This document shows positions 1 to 6,725 of a stretch of DNA of 7,947 nucleotides, piece after piece; positions within the stretch are counted from its first letter, which is position 1; each line of letters opens with the position of its first letter. The notes beneath the pieces were generated by a model. The model was not told the origin of the DNA. It saw only the letters and a program-made list of their open reading frames with translations, and did not search any database. A program made the translations under genes and the position numbers. Source of the DNA: Rhodococcus sp. IITR03 (lineage in GTDB: Bacteria > Actinomycetota > Actinomycetes > Mycobacteriales > Mycobacteriaceae); the NCBI GenBank assembly GCA_001017865.1, contig LATQ01000219.1, positions 1-7,947 of the forward strand, given 5' to 3'.

Positions 1-170
1 GACGCGTCGAGCCCGGCGCGCAGGGGGCGCGCCGCGAGGGACGCCGTGTGCAGGGTCGCGTGGACTGCGCGTTCGGCGGGTGTGGTGACCACCCGGCGGG
101 TCCACAGCACCACCGAGACCACGACCAGCACCAGGAGCAGTACCACCGCGGCGAGCTCGATCGCGATCAT
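1..170 (-). CDS. LytS-type sensor histidine kinase, N-terminal fragment (runs off left edge)
   Basis: Only the first 56 codons are in the window, starting at ATG 168-170. The peptide opens with a single hydrophobic segment (about residues 2-24, rich in V and L) ending in W-T-R-R, then a segment containing T-P-A-E-R-A-V-H and L-H-T-A-S-L-A-A. This second part closely resembles the start of the soluble region of actinobacterial LytS/YehU-like kinases, which carry a GAF-type sensor, a His_kinase domain and an HATPase domain and usually pair with a LytTR response regulator. None of those domains is visible here, so the assignment rests on the N-terminus alone. The gene lies downstream of sulP on the same strand. 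The 75-bp gap has no clear terminator, so co-transcription is plausible. No strong Shine-Dalgarno precedes the ATG; GTGAG lies a few bases upstream. Confidence 0.6.
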   Translation of the reverse strand, partial: MIAIELAAVVLLLVLVVVSVVLWTRRVVTTPAERAVHATLHTASLAARPLRAGLDA

Positions 171-245
171 GCGCTCACGTTACGTCGAATCGATCCGACG
201 TCGAGTTGCGCCTCGACAACGGCGGCCTGCTCCGGGGATGCGCGG

Positions 246-1755
246 TCAGTTCTCCCCGCCGAGTCGGCCGGACAACCGGCGGAGGCGTTCGAGCTCGCGC
301 CGTCCAGTCCGACGATGGTGACCGTCTTGCCCTTGGCCGCGTACTTCTGCTGGATCGCATCGAAGGTCGCGACGGTGGACGCGTCCCAGATGTCGCGGCG
401 GTGAGGTCGACGACGACGTTCTCCGGGTCGCCGACGTAGTCGAACTGGAAGACGAGATCGTTGCTCGACGCCCAGAACAGTTCACCGGTCACCCGGTAGG
501 TGCACGTGTCGTCGCTCGTGAGCGTTCTCTCGACGGTGGTCATGTGCGCGACGCGGCGGGCGAACAGCACCATCGCGGTGATCACTCCGAGCGACACTCC
601 GATCGCGAGATTGCCGGTGCTCACCGTGGCGACGACCGTGACGACCATGACGACGGTCTCGCTGAGCGGCATCAACCGCAGCGTCCGCGGGTGCACGCTG
701 TGCCAGTCGACCGTCGCGATCGACACCATGATCATCACGGCGACGAGGGCGGCCATCGGGACCAACCCGACGATGTCGCCGAGCGCGACCACGAGGATCA
801 GCAGGAACACGCCGGCCGCCAGGGTGGACAGACGGTCCGTGCCCCGGAGACCTTCACGTTCATCATGGTCTGGCCGACGACGGCGCAGCCGCCCATGCCG
901 CCGAAGAATCCGGTGACGATGTTGGCGATGCCCTGACCCCAGCCCTCGCGGGTCTTGTCCGACCGGGTGTCGGTGATGTCGTCGACGAGCTTGGCCGTCA
1001 TCAGCGATTCCATGAGGCCGACGAGGGCCATCGCGAGCGCGTACGGCGCGAGGATCCGGAGGGTCTCGAAGGTCAGCGGCACGTCCGGGAAGAAGAGCGA
1101 GGGCAGACTCTCGGGCAGTTCACCCTGGTCCGCGACATCCGGCACGTTCAGAGAGAAGGCCACCGTCACGACGGTGAGGAGCACGATCGTGACGAGCGGA
1201 GCCGGTACGGCCTCGGTGATCTTCGGGAGGAACACCAGCACCAGCAGACCTGCCGCCACCAGCGGATAGACCATCCACGGCACGTCCACGAGATGCGGAA
1301 TCTGGGCGACGAAGACGAGGATTGCGAGCGAGTTGACGAAGCCGACCATGACGCTGCGCGGCACGAACCGCATGAGTTTGGCCACGCCGAGGAAGCTGAG
1401 CAGCACCTGGAAGATGCCACCGAGGATCACGGTCGCGATGAGATGGTCCACACCGTACTGCTCGGACACCGGAGCGATCACGAGCGCCACCGCTGCGGTC
1501 GCCGCCGAGATCATCGCGGGCCGTCCGCCGACGATCGCGATGGTGATCGCCATGGTCACCGAGCGAACAGCCCGACCCGGGGGTCGACACCGGCGATCAC
1601 GGAGAAGGCGATGGCTTCGGGGATCAGGCGAGCGCCACGACCAGGCCGGCCAGGAGTTCGGTCTTGAGACGAGCAGTCGACCGGAGAGCGAATCGCACGG
1701 AGACGTCGGTGCGGGGATCGTGCGGCACCTGTTCCGGGCCGTGCGGGGTGTTCAC
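246..1755 (-). CDS. SulP family anion permease with STAS domain (frameshifted in this sequence)
   Basis: Probable membrane anion transporter of the SulP/SLC26 family (sulfate, bicarbonate or similar; substrate not decidable from sequence). The reconstructed product is about 504 residues. It has the SulP signature near residues 41-63 (ALALIPEAIAFSVIAG, then VDPRVGL), a run of membrane segments (VGGRPAMISAAT, PRSVMVGFVNSLAIL, ALVGLMESLMTAKLVDD, GFFGGMGGCAVVGQT), and a cytosolic STAS domain at about 415-490 (VVVDLTA..IWDASTVATFDAI). The reading frame is broken five times, near 1627, 1562, 834, 395 and 291. Each break is repaired by one added base. The observed 1510 nt plus 5 gives exactly 505 codons. 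The start is taken as GTG 1753-1755, giving an N-terminus NTPHGPEQ. There is no obvious Shine-Dalgarno, and a TAGACT -10-like box sits 8 nt upstream, so leaderless translation is possible. The C-terminus RLRRLSGRLGGEN follows the usual family ending. An alternative frame would instead run to a stop at 167-169 overlapping the kinase start. Confidence 0.88.
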
Positions 1756-1763
1756 TTGCGGAA

Positions 1764-1769
1764 AGTCTA
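1764..1769 (-). promoter_or_regulatory. Possible -10 box of a sulP promoter
   Basis: On the minus strand TAGACT lies 8 nt before the GTG chosen for sulP, a spacing that would suit a leaderless transcript. It overlaps the end of the last 21-bp repeat copy. No good -35 hexamer is visible about 17 bp further upstream. This is pattern inference only. Confidence 0.25.
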
Positions 1770-1829
1770 CCGTTGCGCCCTGTCGTCCTACCGTTGTGCA
1801 CCGTCGCCCTACTGTTGCGCACCGTCTTC
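1767..1829. repeat. Three 21-bp direct tandem repeats at the antiporter/sulP junction
   Basis: Copies start at 1767, 1788 and 1809 on the plus strand, each beginning CTAC(C/T)GTTG(C/T)GC. Every pair of copies matches at 17 of 21 positions. On the coding (minus) strand each copy ends in CAACGGTAG or CAACAGTAG, so the antiporter's last codons and its TAG stop are followed by two more copies, each again ending in an in-frame TAG. The unit is seven codons (two helical turns). The array fills most of the gap between the antiporter stop and the sulP start, so it is either a duplicated gene end or a set of phased binding sites. Confidence 0.75.
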
Positions 1830-3454
1830 CCGGCGCCGGCGGCGGATGCGCTCCTCCACCGCCGCTTCGTCGATGTCCAGGCTCTCGAGCACGTCGCGGA
1901 GGATCTCGTCGTCGAGTTCCCCACGATCGCGGGCGTCGATGAGATCCTGTCGTCGCGCCCGCAGGGACGCTCGCCGGATGTCGTCGAACAGCGCGGCCAG
2001 TCGCGCTCCCGCGTCTTCAGCCGCGTCCTCGACGGTCTCTGCCTCCTGCCGCGACCGGAGCGACGTGCGTGCTTTGGCCAGCAGCCTGTCGTAGATCTCC
2101 GGGTCCACGCCGTCGGGTGGCTGCGCGGCGAGTTCGGCAAGCACACGGTCGCTGGACTCCGCCGAGATCCTGCGGGCCACGGTCATCTGTTCCTCGGTCC
2201 GCAGCCGCTCGTAGGGTCGGTGACCTCGAGTCGACGGATGAGCCACGGCATCGTCGCGCCCTGGATGAGGAGTGTGCCGATGGCGACGACCAGCGCGGAG
2301 ATCTGGATCATCTCGCGGCCGGGGAAGGGAGCACCCGATGCGATCACCACGGGCACCCCACCGGCCGCGGCGAGGGTGACGACCCCGCGCATGCCCGCCC
2401 ACGACACCACGACGTGTTCCCGGAAGTTCAGCTGGTCGCGGCCGAGGCGTTCGGATCCGGCGCGCCGCACGAGCGCGCGCCGGCCCCAGTGCAGCAGACC
2501 CCACGCGGGTCGCACGATCATGACGACGAGCAGGATCACCACCGCACCGAGCAACGCGAGGCGCAGGTCGGCGCCGCTGTCGCGGACCTCGTCGAGGACG
2601 AACCGCAGTTGCAGGCCCATGTAGGCGAAGACGAACGTCTCGAGCACCACGTCGATGCTCTTCCACACCGCGCGTTCCTGCAGTCGCGTGCTCACCGAGA
2701 CCTCGGTGGCACGGTGCCCGATGAACAGTCCGGCAGCGACGACGGCGAGCACTCCCGAGGCGTGGAGCTCCTCGGCGGCGAGATACGCCGCGAACGGCAG
2801 CACCAGCCCCAGCACGGTCTCGAGCGGCGAGTCGTACATCCGGACGCGGATCAGGTGGACGATGTATGCGAGTGCCAGACCGACAGCGACCCCACCCGCG
2901 ACCTCGTAGAGGAAGAACAGGAGCGGCGAATCAGCGAGGATGTGTGTTCCCGTGACGGCCGAAATCGCCACGGTGAACAGGGTCAGGGCGGTGGCGTCGT
3001 TGACCAGACCCTCCCCGGTCAGCACCGCGATGACCCGTTTCGGCAGTCCGAGCCGCTGCCCTACGGCGACGGCACTGACCGCGTCGGTCGGTGCGACGAC
3101 CGCGCCGAGAGCGAGCGCCGCACCGAAGGACAGCGCCGTCATCATCGCGGACGCCGTCCACGCCACGACGAACGCCGTGACGAGCACCGTGTAGATCCCG
3201 AGCCGCAGGATCGACGGCAGATACTGCCGGAAGGTAGGAACCGAGAACCTCAGGGCCGACGAATACAACAGCGGCGGCAGGACGACCCCGAGAATGATCT
3301 CCGGATCCAGTTCGAGCCTCGGCAGACCCGGCACGAACGACACCAGTGCTCCGACGGCGACGAGCACGAGCGGGGCCTGCAGGTCGCGTCGCGACGCGAG
3401 GGCGGTCACCGCGATCCCGGCGATGACGACCAGCAGGATCCACGCGCCGTTCAT
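1809..3454 (-). CDS. CPA1 family Na+/H+ antiporter with charged C-terminal tail (one frameshift)
   Basis: Inner-membrane cation/proton antiporter of the NhaP/CPA1 type, expected to exchange Na+ (or K+/Li+) for protons. About ten to twelve hydrophobic segments cover residues 1-415. Diagnostic motifs are FVPGLPRLELDPE (40-52), VLPPLLYSSAL (58-68), APTDAVS (121-127) and GEGLVNDATA (147-156), whose Asn152-Asp153 pair is the ion-binding motif of CPA1 proteins, followed later by SWAGMRGVVTLAAA. The frame breaks at the GGG at 2214-2216: before it reads RRLEVTDP, after one added base it continues YERLRTEEQMTVARR. With that base, 1646 nt becomes 549 codons (548 aa). The last 125 or so residues form a charged, probably helical cytosolic domain (ARRQDLIDARDRGELDD.., VEERIRRRRRED). 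I chose ATG 3452-3454 because it puts the first membrane helix right at the N-terminus. GTG 3500-3502 is an in-frame alternative adding 16 polar residues. Neither has a clear ribosome binding site. Confidence 0.9.
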
Positions 3455-3505
3455 CGCGACGGCACCGTGCCAGGCGTCCGGTTCACGGTGTGATGGTGAC
3501 ACAGC

Positions 3506-3521
3506 CGACGGTCGGCCGTCG
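3506..3521. promoter_or_regulatory. Inverted repeat in the divergent antiporter/GH15 intergenic region
   Basis: CGACGG-TCGG-CCGTCG is a perfect 6-bp inverted repeat with a 4-nt spacer. It lies upstream of the antiporter start (immediately before the alternative GTG). It could be an operator or a 5'-UTR hairpin of the antiporter message. Short GC-rich palindromes arise often by chance in DNA of this composition, so the role is unproven. Confidence 0.3.
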
Positions 3522-3535
3522 CGAACGTGCAGGTC

Positions 3536-3563
3536 GTTTGCCCCGACCCGGCCGGGGTATGCA
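3536..3563 (+). promoter_or_regulatory. Weak candidate promoter for the GH15-flavoenzyme operon
   Basis: TATGCA at 3558-3563 resembles an actinobacterial -10 box. GTTTGC at 3536-3541 is a poor -35 with 16-bp spacing. The spacer contains the perfect palindrome CCCGGCCGGG (3547-3556), a position where a repressor could act. Transcription would start near 3570, about 36 nt before the GTG start. This is inference from pattern only. Confidence 0.22.
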
Positions 3564-3594
3564 ACCGATCGACCGCCGTGTACCCGGCCCCAGC

Positions 3595-3600
3595 GAGGAG
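3595..3600 (+). promoter_or_regulatory. Ribosome binding site that fixes the GH15 start
   Basis: GAGGAG ends 5 nt before GTG 3606-3608. The frame is open further upstream, but only this start has a good Shine-Dalgarno, and only from here does the protein match the family (YAALGDGDTVALV near the N-terminus). Confidence 0.65.
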
Positions 3601-3605
3601 TGCGT

Positions 3606-5370
3606 GTGATCCCAGCCCGCGACGACGACGGCTATGCGGACCTGCGCACCTACGCCGCGCTGGGCGACGGCGACACCGTCGCTCTCGTCGCCGAGGACGG
3701 TTCGGTGGACTGGTATCCGGTACCGCTCCTCGATTCGCACCCGGTCTTCGCACGACTGCTCGACGCACCGGCGGGCGGTTCCGTCGAGTTGCAGCCTGTC
3801 GACGAGTTCACCGTCGAACGCGCATACGTGCCGGGCACGAACGTGCTGAGCACCGTCTTCACCACCGCACAGGGCCGGGTCCGGGTGACCGACTCGATCG
3901 ATACGGGTGTCGCCGGGCGGTTGCCTGGGGTGAGCTCGCCCGCCGCGTCGAAGGCCTGGACGGCGAGGTCGCGATGCGCTGGACGGTCGCCCCCGGCACC
4001 GGACTGGGCCGATACCAGCCTGGTGCGACCGAACCGAACACGGACCGTCCTGCGGGTGGGGACCGTGAGCATCGGGGTCCGCACGTCCGGCACCGTAGAA
4101 CCGGTGATCGAGCACCGCTCGATCGGCGGCGGTTTCGTCACCTCGGCCGGATCCCGGCACCTGATCGCTGTGCTGTCGACGGAGAACGAACCCCTGCCGT
4201 TGCCCGACGCCGACGCGATCGACGCCAACATCGACCGTACCGTCGACCGGTGGAAGCAATGGTCGTCGCTCCTGCACTACGACGGACCGTGGGCCGACGC
4301 GGTGATCCGGAGCGCGCTCGCACTGAAACTGTTGCAGAACCGATCGGGCGCGATCGCCGCAGCGGCGACGACGTCCGTTCCGGAAAGCCCGGACGGCGAG
4401 AAGAACTGGGACTACCGTTTCGCGTGGGTGCGCGACGCCGCCTACACCCTGCACGCGCTGATCCGTCTCGGCGATCGCGAGGAGGTGCACGCCGCGATGA
4501 GCTGGTTGCTCCGCGTGGTGCGCGATCAGGCGCCGACGCGGAGGTGTTCACCCGGCTCGACGGCGGAACTCCCGACGACGAACGGCGACTGGATGTTCCG
4601 GGTTGGCGCGGTATCGGACCGGTGGTCGAGGGGAACAGGGCCGCAGGCCAAGTGCAGCTCGGGATCTACGGCGACCTGTTCGAGATCGTGACCCTCTACA
4701 GCAGTGAGGGTTACGTGCTCGACATCGCGACCGCGCGTCTGCTCGCCCGCATCGCCGACCACACCTGCGATGTCTGGCAACAGGCCGATCACGGCATCTG
4801 GGAGCTGCTCGACCGCCAGCACTACACGAACTCGAAGATGAGCTGCTGGCACGCGCTCGACCGCGCCGTCCATCTCGCCGAGGTCGGGCAGATCCCGGGA
4901 ACGGCGGATCGCTGGCGCCGCGAACGCGATCTCATCCGCGACTGGATCGAAGAGAACTGCTGGTCGGACGAACTGGTTGCTACACCGCCTATCCCGGCAC
5001 CGATCGGCTGGACGCGTCCGTCCTGCTCGGAGCCGTCGGCGGATACGACCGGGGTCCGCGCATGCAGGCCACCTGCGACGCCCTGCGACGGGAACTCGGT
5101 CGCGGGCCGCTGCTCTACCGGTTCAGCGGCGCCGACAAGGAGGAAGGGACGTTCGTCGCCTGTGCGTTCTGGATGGTCGCGGCACTGGCCGAGACGGGAC
5201 GGGCCGACGAGGCCGCCGAACTGATGGGCGAACTCGTACCGCTCGCCAACGACGTGGGCCTGTACTCGGAGATGATCGCCGAGGACGGCACCTTCCTCGG
5301 CAATCTCCCCCAGGGACTGAGCCACCTCGCACTCATGACGGCTGCACTGACCCTCATCGAGAAGTACTGA
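3606..5370 (+). CDS. Glycoside hydrolase family 15 protein (trehalase/glucoamylase-like), frameshifted
   Basis: Cytosolic alpha-glucosidase-type enzyme; no signal peptide is seen. Mycobacterial relatives in this family act as trehalases, but the substrate here is inferred. The reconstructed product is 589 aa, a normal length. The N-terminal beta domain begins YAALGDGDTVALVAEDGSVDW (about 16-36), followed by VPGTNVLSTVFTTAQGRVRVTDS. The (alpha/alpha)6 catalytic domain contains GEKNWDYRFAWVRDAAYTL (about 265-283), GIWE near 398-401 (Glu401, probable general acid), TNSKMSCWHALDRAV, and ANDVGLYSEMI with Glu557 as probable base, then FLGNLPQGLSHLAL. Five frame breaks occur, near 3924, 4019, 4045, 4533 and 4975. 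Each is repaired by adding one C or G to a CC or GG pair; 1765 nt plus 5 gives exactly 590 codons. Repaired junctions read LPWGELARRVEGL, QPWCDRTEHGPVLRVG, RDQAPDAEVFTRLDGG and DELGCYTAYPGTDRLDAS. It is followed after 29 bp by the flavin oxidoreductase gene, a probable operon. Confidence 0.88.
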
Positions 5371-5383
5371 TCGCCGATCGACC

Positions 5384-5390
5384 GGAGGAG
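5384..5390 (+). promoter_or_regulatory. Ribosome binding site of the LLM oxidoreductase gene
   Basis: GGAGGAG lies in the 29-bp gap after the GH15 stop and ends 9 nt before ATG 5400-5402. It supports this start and translation from a shared message. Confidence 0.65.
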
Positions 5391-5399
5391 CGGACAGGT

Positions 5400-6354
5400 A
5401 TGACGCTGATAGGTTTTCACGCCTCGCACGAACAGGCGTCCCCATCCCGCCTGCTCGAGGACGTCCGGCTCGCGGAAGCGGCCGGTTTCGGGGCGGCCAT
5501 GTGCTCGGACCACATCGAACCGTGGTCGCACCGCCAGGGACACTCGGGGTTCGCGTGGTCGTGGCTCGGAGCGGCCCTGGCCACCACGGACCTACGTTTC
5601 GGTGTCGTCACCGCGACCGGCTTCCGCTACCACCCGTCGTCACCGCCCAGGCCACCGCCACTCTGGCATCGATGTTCCCGCAGCGCTTCTGGTTCGCACT
5701 CGGCAGCGGCGAGCACTGCAACGAACGCATGTCCGGAGTCGCCTGGCCACCCAAGGAGGAACGGCAGCAACTCCTCGGCGAGAACCTCGACATCGTGCGA
5801 CGCCTGCACGCGGGCGAAGTCGTCGACCACGACGCGCGGTGAAGGGTCGACCGCGGACGGGTCTGGGACCGGCCGGAGACTCCTCCCGACATTCTGCTTC
5901 CCGCACTGACTCCCGAGACGGCCGGTCGTTTCGCCGACCGGGTCGACGGGCTCGTCACCGTGAACGCCCCGCTCGAGGACCTGCGGCGGATCCTCGGCGC
6001 CTACCGCGACGGGGGCGGACGCGGACGCACCGTGCTGCAGGTCCATCTGAGTTGGGCGCCACGCGGGAGCGCGCTCGGGAGATCGCGCGGGAACAGTGGG
6101 CGACGAACGCCCTACCGCCGGACCTCATGGCAGAACTCGCCACGCCCGAGGAATTCGAGGCCCGCGCCGCCGAACTCGACGACGGCGACCTCGAGGGCGC
6201 GGTGATCGTGTCCGACGATCCCGCCGAACACGTCGACCGCTTGTGCGAATTCGCCGAACTCGGTTTCGACGAGATCTATCTGCACCATGTGGGGCCGGAT
6301 CAGCGCCCGTTCATCGACGCCTTCGGCGACACCGTACTGCCATACCTGCCGTGA
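5400..6354 (+). CDS. LLM-class flavin-dependent oxidoreductase (TIGR03885-like), with two frameshifts and an in-frame stop
   Basis: Soluble luciferase-like monooxygenase-fold oxidoreductase, expected to be a TIM barrel binding FMN (or possibly F420); the substrate is unknown. The start MTLIGFHASHEQASPS, then AEAAGFGAAMCSDHIEPWS and SGFAWSWLGAAL, are typical of the family. Later come FWFALGSGEHCNERMSG, PPDILLPALTPETA, DGLVTVNAPLEDLRRIL and the C-terminus GFDEIYLHHVGPDQRPFIDAFGDTVLPYLP. The frame is lost at the CCC at 5633-5635 and near 6057. Adding one base at each gives 957 nt, 318 aa, the usual size. A TGA at 5840-5842 interrupts the frame within VVDHDAR-stop-RVDRGRVW, while the same frame continues correctly afterwards. 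That could be a point change or a paired base loss and gain (CGGTGAAGGG read for CGGGTGAAGG). The gene sits 29 bp downstream of the GH15 gene and ends 24 bp from the convergent antitoxin-like gene. Confidence 0.85.
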
Positions 6355-6356
6355 AC

Positions 6357-6370
6357 GGGGCTGCCGCCCC
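6357..6370. terminator. Possible bidirectional terminator hairpin between convergent genes
   Basis: GGGGC-TGCC-GCCCC forms a 5-bp GC stem with a 4-nt loop, starting 2 nt after the stop of the flavoenzyme gene and lying 8 nt beyond the stop of the convergent minus-strand gene. No T tract follows on either strand, as is common for actinobacterial terminators. Position is the main support. Confidence 0.4.
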
Positions 6371-6378
6371 TGCCTCGA

Positions 6379-6663
6379 TCAGGGTTGACGCGGACCCGGT
6401 TGCGCTTCGGGGCCGGGACCACCCTCCGGACCGGGCTCCCCGCCAGGTCCGGGCTGCGCGCCCGGTGCGGGATTGTCGGTGGTACCCAGATGTCGACGGG
6501 CCGCATCCTGCGCCTTGTCGACGTGCTGCGCGTACTTCCCGCCGGTACGTCCGTCCACCTGGTCGCCGGCCTTCTCGATGAACTGATCGGCCTTGTCGGG
6601 GTTCTTCGAGGCGTAGTCCTTGCCCTTGTTCACAAGGCCCTTCACCGAATCCATGAAACCCAT
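6379..6663 (-). CDS. Small MT0933/Rv0909-like 'antitoxin' family protein with Pro/Gly-rich tail
   Basis: An intact 94-aa protein, the only complete gene here without a frame break. Start ATG 6661-6663 is preceded by GGGAAGGA (minus strand, 6670-6677) at good spacing. Residues 1-60 (MGFMDSVKGLVNKGKDYASK, NPDKADQFIEKAGDQVDGRTGG, KYAQHVDKAQDAARR) match the MT0933-like antitoxin family (Pfam PF14013): a short, charged, helical domain with the G-KY---VDK-Q motif. The last 30 or so residues are low complexity with four PGP units (QPGPGGEPGPEGGPGP) and are probably disordered. In M. tuberculosis the relative Rv0909 is followed by a presumed toxin, Rv0910. No such gene follows here, because the next gene is the convergent flavoenzyme. 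A toxin-antitoxin role is therefore doubtful. It lies 62 bp downstream of ctpE on the same strand and could be co-transcribed. Confidence 0.75.
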   Translation of the reverse strand: MGFMDSVKGLVNKGKDYASKNPDKADQFIEKAGDQVDGRTGGKYAQHVDKAQDAARRHLGTTDNPAPGAQPGPGGEPGPEGGPGPEAQPGPRQP

Positions 6664-6725
6664 CGTTCGTCCTTCCCTCGTCGGATCGCCGTGAGGTTCG
6701 GGCGCACCGATCCGTGCGCTGCGGG

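Noticed and set aside
1767..1829. CRISPR-like array
   Set aside because: The 21-bp units are contiguous with no spacers and there are only three diverged copies.
1556..2146. A 196-codon minus-strand open frame as a separate gene between sulP and the antiporter
   Set aside because: It is a chimera: the SulP N-terminal piece LIPEAIAFSVIAGVDPRVGL after a shadow frame of the antiporter tail.
2069..3493. A 474-codon plus-strand open frame opposite the antiporter
   Set aside because: Its translation is rich in R, H, D and Q with no recognisable motif. It is the antisense shadow of a clearly recognisable CPA1 antiporter in high-GC DNA.
3483..4490. A 335-codon minus-strand open frame opposite the GH15 gene
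   Set aside because: Low-quality Arg/Gly/Val-rich translation with no family match; the plus strand carries clear GH15 motifs.
4822..5445. A 207-codon minus-strand open frame near the GH15/flavoenzyme junction
   Set aside because: It is antisense to the conserved GH15 C-terminus and the flavoenzyme start and shows no motif or good start signal.
246..6354. Programmed ribosomal frameshifting
   Set aside because: Breaks number up to five per gene, lack slippery heptamers or downstream structures, and occur in unrelated genes. Base loss explains them better.
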